From NCBI GenBank assembly GCA_905221605.1, contig CAJNDS010002428.1, positions 271,085 through 335,084 on the forward strand: a stretch of 64,000 nt of DNA, read 5' to 3'. Shown here piece after piece: positions 42,473 through 52,125 of the stretch. The translations under genes were made by a program, and so were the position numbers. The stretch is from Symbiodinium natans (taxonomy: Eukaryota; Sar; Dinophyceae; Suessiales; Symbiodiniaceae). The notes beneath the pieces were generated by a model, which was not told the origin of the DNA, ran no database searches, and saw only the letters and a program-made list of their open reading frames with translations. Every line of letters starts with the position of its first letter. Positions within the stretch are counted from its first letter, which is position 1.

Positions 42473-44485
42473 ATGTTGAACCTGAATAAGCCCCAAAACC
42501 TACGACTCCTCGGCTCCGGGCACGTCCACAGCAAGGGGGGGCACTGATTATCTCTCCAAAATCAGACGCTGAGAGTCCTGCCAGGAGTCCGCGCGGATTG
42601 CCGCGCAGAACCGTTTCTGAAGCTGCAGTAGCATGCATTTTGGGTTCTTAACCAGTTCTTTCTAAGTGAAGAGCGTTTTTGTCTGTACCTTGCATACCCG
42701 CGCCCTTTTTTAACATCATCCCCCCCCCCCCCGGCCCCCCGGCCTGAGCCAAGACTGCGGGAGCCATCCCACACGTTTTCGGGTGCCCTTCCACTAGAGC
42801 TTGGTTTGGGGTTTAGGGTTTAGGGTTCATGGTTCAGGGGTTCAGCGTTTAGGGTTTAGGGTTTAGGGTTTTGCCGCTTACCTAAGAATAAGGAAACCTA
42901 CCCCCTTGCCCTGGGCTGTGGGGAGCGACTTAAGGAGCACACTGTCACAGAGAGCCCGAACAGTAACCTGCAGGTCACCCTAGCCTAGGGTTTAGTGTCG
43001 AGGTTGCCTCATACCCTAAACCCCTTTGCAGCAGGCTTGCAGAGTGTCCTAACCCTTTTCCCTAAACCCTCCCAACACCCCGCACCCCAAGCCTAAAATG
43101 GAGAACAGTTACTAGGTGGGCTGCTGCTTGAGGCAAGACTCTTGCAAACCACATTGGGACTGTAGAGGTTCTGAGAAGACTCTGAACAGGGAACCGGCCC
43201 ACCCGATGTAGTAGAACCTGGGGGTGCCCAGCCCTCGGTAACTTCTGGGGTCGTCCGCAGGGTTGGAGTACCTGGCGCGACGTTTGCCAGGGCAGAGCGT
43301 GGGGGGGGGAAGGGGGTGGGGGGAGGGGGGAGGGGGACCGAGAGCTTGGGGCTCTCATTTGCGGGGGGGGGGGGGGGGGAGTTGCGAGGTTTCCGTGAAC
43401 TACTGTGAGCTCCTGAACACTGGCTCTGGATCGTTGTATGGAGATTGTTTCGGGGCTCGGATACAGACCCACCACTGCTGCGCCGGCAAAACCCTCTTCG
43501 GACGCGAACTTGCGTTTGTTCGCGGGATTCCGGCCTGCACGAAAGCCTTCCACTTCTGCGAATGTGTGAACTTCATCACCTTGTTCCCCACCTTGTTCCC
43601 CACTTGAAGGTTCATGGGTGCCTGAAAGTAAGCGAACCTGTATTTTGCAAACCCCTAGAGCCTATTTCAATATTCCAAACCATTGATCTTAAACCCTACA
43701 GCCCCTGAACCCTGACCGGGATCATTGAAACCCGGATCAAGACTGTAGAAATGCTTTGGAGGGATTGGGTCCTAGGGGGTTTAGGGTTTGGGGTTCAGGG
43801 TTCATGGATAGTTCAGTGAAGTGTGCAGGTGTTGCAGGTTTTCGGGTTTATAGTTGGGTTTGGGCTTTTTTGGGTTCAGGGCTTAGGGCACCCAATTATT
43901 CCCGAGACGCTTCCCAAAAAGAAGAACTCGGAGGGCTTCACCGCTTTCAGCGAAAAGTGCTTAGGCTGCGGCGTCTAAACCCTGCTTAAAGCTTGAAGTT
44001 TGCTCTCTCACAATGGCGCATGTGAACTTTGTTTTGAGGCTTCTTGTTGGTGAGTCTTTTTTTTGTCAGTAACCCCTTGCTCCTGTGACTTGCAAGCGCA
44101 CTCTTCTGCTTGTTGAGGTTTGGCTCCTGGCATCTTTCAGTTCCCGGAACCTTCGCGGGAACCTCAGAGGACGATGCACTAATTTCCGAAAAGGTAGGGT
44201 TGAGGGCTTAGGGTCGAAAGGTCCTAGCCCGAACCCCCAAGCCACAACCCCCCTAAATCCTCCCCCCCCCCCACATCATGGAAGTCCCAGGTGAGCCCCT
44301 CAAAGCCCTTGAAGCCCTCAAATCCCTCACGCCTGAAGCCCAAATCCAGTCACCCTCATAGGGATACGTCGTACTTCATTCTGTTTCCGTAGCCTAGCTT
44401 ATAGTGACGCAAACGCCAGCCCTAAACCCTAAACCCTAAACCCTCAACCCTAAACCCTAAACCCTAAACCCTAAACCCTCTCAAG

Positions 44486-44553
44486 GCCACTGCCCACACG
44501 CTGAAGCGCGGGCAAATGCCTGCGCCTCTGCGACCGGCCCTGGGGCGCTTACG
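44486..44553 (+). CDS. Candidate exon (ATAHTLKRGQMPAPLRPALG)
   Basis: Acceptor TCTCAAG after a C-type array, GC donor at 44554, G-type array from 44597. The reading ATAHTLKRGQMPAPLRPALG is one of two open frames. No family recognised. Confidence 0.4.
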
Positions 44554-44855
44554 GCCTTGGGGTTTGGGTACGGCTGCGCCTCTAAGGATGGCCCTGTTTA
44601 GGGTTTAGGGTTTAGGGTTTAGGGTTTAGGGTTTAGGGTTTAGGGTTTAGGGTTTAGGGTTTAGGGCTTCGATCTTGTGCTTCCTGGGATAGCTCCCTCT
44701 CTCTCTCTGTGAAAGGGGATGCCGTAGCTTGGCAGCGCAAGGCACCAAGCCACAGAGGGCCAGTCTTGTGCAGAAGCCGGATGGGTAACCTTAAGTCCTA
44801 AGCCCTAAACCCTAAACCCTAAACCCTAAACCCCTATAACCCGAATGGTTTGCAG

Positions 44856-44914
44856 TCTCGGGAATGCTTCGGGGTTCAGAGAAAGATGCCAACGGGGATG
44901 CCATGTTTCTTGAA
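44856..44914 (+). CDS. Candidate exon (GMLRGSEKDANGDAMFLE)
   Basis: Acceptor GTTTGCAG; reads SGMLRGSEKDANGDAMFLE with a possible GT donor at 44915. Ends in phase 0, matching the 45795 exon. Confidence 0.45.
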
Positions 44915-45199
44915 GTCCAAAACGTTCAGGGCTTAAGGGGCTTTCGGATGTTTTTAGGTTGCGTAGAGTGTTTACGGAGTTTAGGGCTGGAGTGTGTTGC
45001 ATCCAACCTTAGGGGCCAAACGAACCTTACCCCAATCGGGAAAGTAGGGTTAGAAGTACCTTCATTAAGGCTATAGTATAGGTTACTTCTACTTGTAACC
45101 CGACTTAAAACTACCCATGAAGCTTCAAGCAGGGGTCAGGGCTAAGGGCTCAGGGAGTTTAGGGTTTCGGGATCCCTTGATGGGGACTGAGGGTTCTAG

Positions 45200-45465
45200 A
45201 AAATCCCTAAACCCTAAACCCTAAACCCTAAACCCTAAACCCTAAACCCTAAACCCTAAACCCTAAACCCTAAACCCTAAACCCTAAACCCTAAACCCTA
45301 AACCCTAAACCCTAAACCCTAAACCCTAAACCCTAAACCCTAAACCCTAAACCCTAAACCCTAAACCCTAAACCCTAAACCCTAAACCCTAAACCCTAAA
45401 CCCTAAACCCTAAACCCTAAACCCTAAACCCTAAACCCTAAACCCTAAACCCTAAACCCTACCGG
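45200..45465 (-). repeat. Long interstitial telomeric array, C-type
   Basis: About 37 perfect CCCTAAA units without visible interruption. Confidence 0.97.
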
Positions 45466-45794
45466 GTGTGGGGGGTCAACCCTCAGCCCTAAACTGGGGT
45501 AGGAGCCGGGGTGCGAGGATTGAAAGCTCAAGGTGTGTTTTTGGTATCTTGGGCTTCGGTTTTACGCCTAGACCCGTGCATCTCATAAACTTCAACGTCC
45601 TGAAGCTCAGACTTCAACTCGAAACCCTGAAACCCTAAACCCTAAATCCCTTCCTTGGGGACCACATGACCCTAACGTTGGGGCTTATATACCCTCTACT
45701 ACGAAAATCCCTCTGAGCTATAAAGTAACCTATACTCAAGTTGAGTGACGGTACCTATGACCGTACTTATCCCCTGCCCCCCTCTGCCCTGCAG

Positions 45795-45864
45795 ACCAGG
45801 CTCGCCCTTCGGCTGAATTTTGAAGCCGCCCGCTGGGATGATTGGAGCTTCGGACTTGCACGAG
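45795..45864 (+). CDS. Candidate exon (TRLALRLNFEAARWDDWSFG)
   Basis: Acceptor CCCTGCAG, GT donor (GTTAGG) at 45865. Reads TRLALRLNFEAARWDDWSFG then LAR plus one base. Strongly coding-like. No family recognised. Confidence 0.55.
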
Positions 45865-45976
45865 GTTAGGGTGCGTTGTTTTGTTTCACTTTTTTTGGGT
45901 TTCAAGCATTTTTTTTGTGGGGGGGATTCTCGGGAACCCTGCAGAGCGGTTCGTCTTAGGCTTTGCAGTCGTCTAG

Positions 45977-46032
45977 ATGTATGTATGTATGTATGTATGT
46001 ATGTATGTATGTATGTATGTATGTATGTATGT
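45977..46032 (+). repeat. (ATGT)n microsatellite
   Basis: About fourteen ATGT units; M-Y-V-C frames through it are artefacts. Confidence 0.95.
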
Positions 46033-46070
46033 GTACATATGTTACCACTGCATCGAGCTGTTTGAGTCCT

Positions 46071-46166
46071 GCGCTATGGGAGCTCCAGTGCCTACAAACG
46101 ACAAGTCGATGGCAGAGGCAGAGCGTCTCGATTTGGCCAAGCATGGATTGAGCTACCCGAAGCCCT
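46071..46166 (+). CDS. Candidate exon (KSMAEAERLDLAKHGLSYPK)
   Basis: Unique sequence after the ATGT repeat. One frame reads AMGAPVPTND then KSMAEAERLDLAKHGLSYPK and ends before CCCTAGCCC. A second frame is also open, so frame and acceptor (perhaps TTTGAG at 46056) are uncertain. Confidence 0.4.
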
Positions 46167-47054
46167 AGCCCGAAAGTCTTGTGGGCTTGGAGACTAAACT
46201 CCCAACCCCAAACGCACAAATGCGATCCGGCACCCGCAAATGTTCGGCCAAACACAACTGTTCTAATATCCGCGCTGCGCGCGGATGCGCCCAGCAGGTG
46301 AACCCATCCCCATGCTAAGTCCAGGTATTTTAGGGTTTAGGGTTTAGGATTAAAATCTGTTCTCTGGGCTTTAGCCGCCAAGGTCTTAGGTTTCAGGGGT
46401 ATCGAGTTTTGGACCAGGACCCCAAGACCAGGCCACACCCTGGGACCCTATAAACCCCAGAAGCCCGAACCCCCCCCCCCCCCCCCCCCCCAAATCCTAA
46501 ACCCTAAACCCCAAACCCCAAACCCCAAACCCCAAACCCCAAACCCCAAACCCTAAACCCTAAACCCTAAACCCACCGTCCAATGTGGGGGCGGCATCCG
46601 CAGAAAATCTTGGATCCAAGACGGCTGAAGTGCTCGGGCTCCTTAGGGGTTTGAGGGGTTTAGGGTTTTAGGATTTAGGGTGCCGGGTTTCGGGTTTCGG
46701 GTTTGGGGTTTAGGGTTTAGGGTTTGGGGATTAGGGTTTAGGGTTTAGGGTTTCTACCCTGAACCAACGGGTTCCAAGCGGCTCATAGCGGTTGGTAGAG
46801 ACGATAAACACTAAACCCTGTAAACCCTAAACTCGAAACCCTAAACCCAAAACCCTAAACCCTAAACCCTGAACCCTAAACCCTAAACCCTAAACCCTGA
46901 ACCCTAAACCCTGAACCCTGAACCCTGAACCCTGAACCCTGAACCCTAAACCAACACCCTAAAAGCCCCACCTCATCCCCTAGGAGCTCTTGAATCCCCA
47001 ACCCCGACATTCCGAAGCCATGAAACCTGGAAATGCCACCGGGCCCCCCCTTCG

Positions 47055-47160
47055 GGTTTAGGGTTTAGGGTTTAGGGTTTAGGGTTTAGGGTTTAGGGTT
47101 TAGGGTTTAGGGTTTAGGGTTTAGGGTTTAGGGTTTAGGGTTTAGGGTTTAGGGTTTAGG
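47055..47160 (+). repeat. Interstitial telomeric array, G-type
   Basis: About fifteen perfect TTTAGGG units. Confidence 0.97.
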
Positions 47161-47312
47161 TGCCCTCAATACGGGGTCCGGGCTGAGCCGCTTGCATGCC
47201 GCCCACACGCAAGGCAAAGCCTTGCAAACACTGGGGGGCCCCAAACATACCTTCATCACCCTGGCCATCCACCCTCATTAAGTAACACAATAGGGGCCCC
47301 TTACTACCCCAG

Positions 47313-47348
47313 GTTCGCCAGAACACCTGCTACATGGACCCTGTTCAG
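47313..47348 (+). CDS. Candidate exon (VRQNTCYMDPVQ)
   Basis: Acceptor CCCCAG, GC donor at 47349, phase 0 at both ends. No family recognised. Confidence 0.4.
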
Positions 47349-48070
47349 GCCCAAAGTAGCTGGCACCTGTGGCCAGAATTGGCATTTTGCGCTAAAAAAG
47401 GGTGCAGTGGTGAGTGGCGGTCGGTTTTGCGGGGCGGTCGTCTGGATTGCGTGTCGCTCCCTAAGCCCGAAACCCCAAACTCGAAACCGGGCTCTGCCCG
47501 CTCTTTGCATTTAGGGTTAAGGGTATAGGGTATAGGGTTTGGGGTTTACTCTTTGGGGTTTACTCATACTTCAGTGCCGGGTTCTACACTTCCCCCCCTC
47601 CCCAAGCACAGCCATACGAGCCCAGTGGAACCTCTTTGCTCTTTTTTGGGTTCTGGCTTCCCTATGTAACCAACCCCTAAACGGTTTAGGGTCTTTAGGC
47701 CCTTGGCTTGTGTAGGTTCACGGATGTGCTTGGAGGTTCGTGGTTAGTTCTAAGTTCGTGGACTGCCAGGACGTGACATTGTGTGTGTGTGTGTGTAATT
47801 GGATGTATAATTGGATGTATTTGGCTTCTTGGCTTTCTAGGTGCAAAGAGCACGCGCGGGTCAATGCCGGAACAAAAACCACGCTTCAAGATCCCAGCAC
47901 AAGCCCAAAGCGCCCACCACCCACCGCCCACCGACCAGCCACGCAGTCAGGGCGTGACGCCTCAAGTACTAAGAATCTCATCCCTCTCCCTAAGCCCTAA
48001 AACCGCCCTAAGCCCGTAAACGCAAAACAAGATGCCCTGGAGCCATGCGCCCGTGCACGCGTCCGCGCAG

Positions 48071-48114
48071 TCTCGCTATCGGTGGAGGCACGAACTCTTG
48101 GGCATGGGAATGAG
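48071..48114 (+). CDS. Candidate exon (SRYRWRHELLGMGM)
   Basis: Acceptor TCCGCGCAG; possible GA donor after AG. Reads SRYRWRHELLGMGM. Allowing a one-base shared G, it is in phase with the 48268 exon. Confidence 0.4.
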
Positions 48115-48267
48115 GACAGCTCGACTAGGCTTTTTCAGAGGGTTTCGAAGGCCTTAGCAGCTTATGTGCCACCGTTCTCCTACTAGTGGGTTTTTCGGGT
48201 TCAGGCTCGGACAGGGTTGTGCTACAGTGCGGGTTCAGTAGAGGTTCCGGGTTTCCTGTGTCTGTAG

Positions 48268-48351
48268 GCCTGGACGTGAACCCGGCGCAGGCTGGCGCGC
48301 GCCTTGTCGCAGAAGGGATCTGCGGCCATGAGCCGACTGTGACGGCTGAAG
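48268..48351 (+). CDS. Probable exon (LDVNPAQAGARLVAEGICGH)
   Basis: Acceptor TGTCTGTAG, GC donor at 48352. Reads LDVNPAQAGARLVAEGICGH then EPTVTAE plus one base. High third-position GC and balanced composition. No family recognised. Confidence 0.6.
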
Positions 48352-48639
48352 GCGCCCAAACCCTAAAACTTTGAACCCTAAAGCCGAAAGCCGAAACCCT
48401 AAAGCCTAAAGCCTTAAACCCTTAAACCTTAAAGACGAAGAAGGGATGGGCTCCTCCAAAAGTCCCCAAGCTCTGACGCCATTCCCCAAAAGTGTGGTGT
48501 AATAGCATGTTTGGGGCAGGGAAAAGACCTACGGTCCACACTTGAGGGTTTGGTGGTTTTGGGAGACTACTTCTACATCCCTAAGCCCTAAACCCCTGGT
48601 TTAGGGGCCCGACTTCCCCCCCCCCCCCCCCCCCGCGCC

Positions 48640-49058
48640 TTTTCCCTCCCCCCTCTTTTAAATGCCAACGCTTGTCGTTTCGTTTTTTACTCGCCACACC
48701 CTGCTTTGTAAAGAAACAACCATGAAGTGGACTTGCGTTCAATTTTCCAAGCCGGTCATGCGAGCATTGTGTTTGCAGAAGAAATGGATGTTTACTGGGA
48801 AATTATGGGAAACATGAGGTTGTTCTTCTAGACAGTATATGTTTCTTATTAACATTTGCAAGAAAATTTAGGGGTTCTCGTTGTAAAATAAAAGAAGATA
48901 GAGGCTGTCCGATTAACATCTAGAGGAAGTAGACAAGCTCAAAGGGTGAAAGCAAAACGAGCAGATGGCTAAACAAAACCTCCAAAAAGAAAACCCTCAG
49001 GGTAGTATACAAGGGAGCACCCGAATTCTAACCTCCGAAACCCTTATATAGCCTTGAG
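48640..49058. other. ITS-free unique stretch
   Basis: AT-richer unique DNA without telomeric repeats. I see no convincing exon, MITE or RNA gene in it. Confidence 0.4.
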
Positions 49059-49103
49059 GATGGCTTCAGCGTCGGTGGTCACGCGGGCGCTAGTGAAGCT
49101 GAG
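49059..49103 (+). CDS. Candidate exon (frame uncertain)
   Basis: Acceptor GCCTTGAG, GC donor at 49104. Frames MASASVVTRALVKL and DGFSVGGHAGASEAE are both open. Confidence 0.35.
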
Positions 49104-49596
49104 GCACGAGGCTTCGGGGTTTAGGGAGCCTCCTAAAACATAAACAAACCGTAAACCCTTGGTTAGTTTGGGGCTTGGGGTGACGTAGTGCGTTTGTGGG
49201 GTTTATAGGGCTGGCCGGATTTGGGGCCCTACTCGTACAGGGCTTGCAGTGCTTGCAGGGCTTGACTTTTAGGTCTTGGTAGGTTGGGGTCTGGCACAGA
49301 AAACAAAGTAGAAGCCGGAAAAAACCACACCTCTTAAAGTGCTTCTGGGATGTTTATGTGTCCCCTGGATCTTTTCAAGCTCTTGAATCCTCTGCAACCA
49401 TGTTTAGGATGAGGATCCCGCGTCTGATTAAAGTTATGGGCAAAACAAACCAAGAGGACAGCCCTTTCTTTCCAAGGTTGCAAGGGAACGGCTTCAGGGT
49501 TTAGGGTTTAGGAGTTAGGGTTTAGGGTATAGGGTTTAGGGTGTAGGGTTTAGGGTTTAGGGCCCGGAGCCCAAACCCCAGATGACGCCCGTGCAG

Positions 49597-49653
49597 GACC
49601 CATCCCGATGCAGCGACCGCGGCCCGGGCCGTCTTGCGCGAAGCGAGACCTGG
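49597..49653 (+). CDS. Candidate exon (THPDAATAARAVLREARPG)
   Basis: Acceptor CCGTGCAG; reads THPDAATAARAVLREARPG, Ala/Arg-rich and helix-like with high third-position GC; GT donor near 49654. A G-type array follows. Confidence 0.45.
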
Positions 49654-49674
49654 GTGACAAGTGGAGGTTGAGGG

Positions 49675-49770
49675 TTAGGGTTTAGGGTTTAGGGTTTAGG
49701 GTTTAGGGTTTAGGGTTTAGGGTTTAGGGTTTAGGGTTTAGGGTTTAGGGTTTAGGGTTTAGGGTTTAGG
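49675..49770 (+). repeat. Interstitial telomeric array, G-type
   Basis: About thirteen TTTAGGG units; the last array before the retroelement. Confidence 0.96.
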
Positions 49771-50092
49771 GCTGAGGGGTGCACATGCTGGGGCCCAGAG
49801 TAGGCCCTTATTCCCTCTAGGGTTTAGATTCCCTTCTAAGTCCCTTAAAACCAAAGCGGACACCCTCATACACTATTCCTAGGTACTCTTGAGTCTAGAG
49901 GCTTTAGGGTCGTATACTTGGGTTTAAGGAGAAAAGGGTTCAGGGTTGCGGATTAGGGAGCCAAGTGGTGTTGATTTATATCACGGTCGCTTGTTAGGTC
50001 TCTCTTAGGGTGTAATTAGCCCTCGTAGTTAAACCCTAAACCCTAAACCGTTTAAGGGTTTGGGCCAGAAAGGGCTCGCCAGTTGGATCAAC

Positions 50093-50108
50093 TTCCCAAG
50101 ACGTACCG
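50093..50108 (+). CDS. Candidate micro-exon (LDQLPKTYR)
   Basis: Acceptor CTCGCCAG, then a frame reading LDQLPKTYR; GC donor at 50109, or the frame may run on to PDVTA. Weak. Confidence 0.3.
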
Positions 50109-50213
50109 GCCAGATGTCACAGCTAGACCCTAGACCCTAAACACCAAACACCCTGAACCCCAAGTACCCAAAGCTCGAAACCCTCCTCCAGAGGCAGACT
50201 CAAGTCAAGAGCA

Positions 50214-51353
50214 TCATCCTTGGACTTGCAGAGAGCCCTTTCTGATTGGTCTGAGTAGGGAAAGAGGGAATGAGGTATCAAGGCCCCAAGCCACCCTCCC
50301 CCCCCCCCCCCCCCAACCCCCCCCCCCCCCCCCGGGGTCAGTGGTCACGATGTAATCACTGTACCTGCGATTGAAAAACCGCAGTGTGCCTTCAGTGACC
50401 AGATTGATGAAATGCACAGTGGTGAACCGAAACGCCACCAGTGTCCACGTCTGCTCAGCAGTGTCAGTGGACTCCTCGGTCTGTGTCTGCCACAGTCCAC
50501 GGCGCCACAGTGCAGCTCGAGCACTCATCGACAGATTGAACTGTCCAGCATAGATTCCTTCCAGTGAAAATTGGCCAGTCGTCCGCAGTGTCTCAGCATC
50601 TTCACTGCGAAGACAAATCCAGCAGTGCTTTGCCACCAGTGTTTCAGAAACACTTGATGGTTGGCGATTTTCACTCTCCAGTCTCTTGAACAGTGTAGCC
50701 TCTTCCTTGGTGTATTCCGAACACCAGTCGATGAACGGAAACAAATCCACAGTTTCCTGCACAGCATCGATGATGACGTCAGTGCAGTCAACCAAGGTGT
50801 TCAGCACGGTCGGCGGCAGTCGGATTCTCTCCGACCCATCAGTCGGCTGTCCTGCGAAGAAGCAGTGCAGTCCACAGGACGAGAGCACCTCTCGGACAGT
50901 GCACTCCAAGAACCCAGTTGACTCAGTGGACCTTTTCACCAGGTTCCACACTCGATCCACTTCCTTTGCGAGCAGCATTCGCAGGTCGGCATAGCTCGTC
51001 CAGTTATCCAGATTGCCAGCATCAGTGGGGAACTCGGCGTTCATCACCCAGTACCAGTTGGCAATGTCACCATGGTACAGCGCGGGTGGCCTCTCAGTCT
51101 GGATGTGGACCAGTGGCCTTTCGACCACATTGAACGGCCAGTCTCCCATTGTTGTGTCGGGCATCTGTCGCACCAGTGACAGTCGCTGCATTGCTGCAGT
51201 TGCCTCTTGCATCAGTTGCTCATTGTGAGCACGCACTGACTCAAGCTCAGTGACGCGCATTGCTTCAATTGCATCATCCGCCTGCGCAGCCAGTGATGCT
51301 TCATTGGCCAGTTGGCGGCCAGTGCTTGCGGATCCCTGGGAGGTGTGCGACAT
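50214..51353 (-). CDS. Additional 3' ORF of the retroelement, unknown function
   Basis: A 379-aa frame starting MSHTSQGSASTGRQLANEAS. Residues 20-65 (AAQADDAIEAMRVTELESVR onward) look alpha-helical, possibly coiled coil. The middle is rich in Trp, Cys and acidic residues, with no motif I recognise. It has the same CAGT density as gag-pol (about 43 in 1,020 nt), so it belongs to the element rather than the host. The last 38 or so residues, after VTTDP, are read from the poly-C tract and the flank, so the true C-terminus is missing. It could be an extra ORF of a larger copia lineage or a captured gene; I make no functional claim. Confidence 0.7.
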   Translation of the reverse strand: MSHTSQGSASTGRQLANEASLAAQADDAIEAMRVTELESVRAHNEQLMQEATAAMQRLSLVRQMPDTTMGDWPFNVVERPLVHIQTERPPALYHGDIANWYWVMNAEFPTDAGNLDNWTSYADLRMLLAKEVDRVWNLVKRSTESTGFLECTVREVLSSCGLHCFFAGQPTDGSERIRLPPTVLNTLVDCTDVIIDAVQETVDLFPFIDWCSEYTKEEATLFKRLESENRQPSSVSETLVAKHCWICLRSEDAETLRTTGQFSLEGIYAGQFNLSMSARAALWRRGLWQTQTEESTDTAEQTWTLVAFRFTTVHFINLVTEGTLRFFNRRYSDYIVTTDPGGGGGGWGGGGGRVAWGLDTSFPLSLLRPIRKGSLQVQG

Positions 51354-51894
51354 GGCGGCAGTCGATGGAACAGTGAGAAAGCAGAGGGCAGTTAGGCAGT
51401 GACCTTTGAGTCGCTCAAAAACACAACATGCAAAGCAGTGCAGCCCAAACTTCTATGTACAGTTTTCTTTCTACACATGACACATGTAAAAGACAGTTTT
51501 CCAACTTCGAAGAAAACAGTGAAAAATCGTTTCGAATCGACGAAAACAGTGAACGTGGTTCTCTCCTCTCAGTCTCTTCTTTCTGCACAACAGTACATGC
51601 ACAACTGCACAGTGACACTCAGCACAAGCAGTGCTTTGCTTGCCAGTGCTCCTTGGGAGCAGTGCTTGTTTGTCTGTTTGTACATGCACAGTGAACAAGA
51701 CAGTGACACACAACGCACACAGCACAGCAGTGTTGCTTATGTTTATGCTGCAGTGTTGTAAATCCGCAGTGCCTATGGCACGAGGCGTCCAGCAAACGAA
51801 ACAGTCCTGCAACCAACCCCAAACAGTGCATCAACCGCGGTGCATCATCACGAGCATCAGTACGCGGGCGCACACAAAGGGGGCACGCAAACAG
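51354..51894 (-). other. Non-coding spacer between gag-pol and 3' ORF
   Basis: Short overlapping frames only. I counted 23 CAGT and 1 ACTG on the + strand over 540 nt, the clearest evidence that the motif is not caused by protein coding. No polypurine tract or LTR copy found. Confidence 0.7.
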
Positions 51895-52125
51895 TTAGAA
51901 CAGGTTACTATGAACGCCTAAGCGTCCTTTTAGTGATGACAGTGTTTCAACGCTGACATATTTGGTGAGCAAATCGGCAGGGTTGTTCAGTGTTCCTACC
52001 TTCAGGACCTTGATCAGTCCAGCTTTCACCAGGTCTTGCATATAAAGGAACCTCAGTTCCACATGCTTAGTGCGCTTGCCAGCGCCGAAACGCGTCGCCA
52101 TAGATTTGCCTGCAGTGGAATCAGT
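51895..52125 (-). pseudogene. Downstream end of RNase H, separated by in-frame TAG
   Basis: In the same frame as gag-pol and directly after its TAG. Encodes the C-terminal RNase H part, including KRTKHVELRFLYMQDLV and NPADLLTKYVS, the usual end of copia polyproteins. The stop codon at 52126-52128 sits where the family has a non-stop residue before the conserved DS.AG motif. Confidence 0.85.

Larger units (their letters stand above)
41412..44485. other. Repeat-rich stretch, no confident exon
   Basis: Holds two family 4 pieces (41485-41545, 41641-41755), a long telomeric array (41905-42229), a family 1 element (42281-42472), poly-C and poly-G tracts (42720, 43360) and unique DNA at 43060-43990 with overlapping open frames on both strands but no recognised domain. 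Confidence 0.5.

Noticed and set aside
43062-43607. Overlapping frames on both strands at 43.1-43.6 kb
   Set aside because: Contain poly-G/poly-C tracts and show no conserved motif or splice-phase link to neighbouring exons.
51415-51921. Small Cys-rich frames in the retroelement spacer
   Set aside because: Frames are open on both strands, short, and dominated by the CAGT repeat pattern; no domain.
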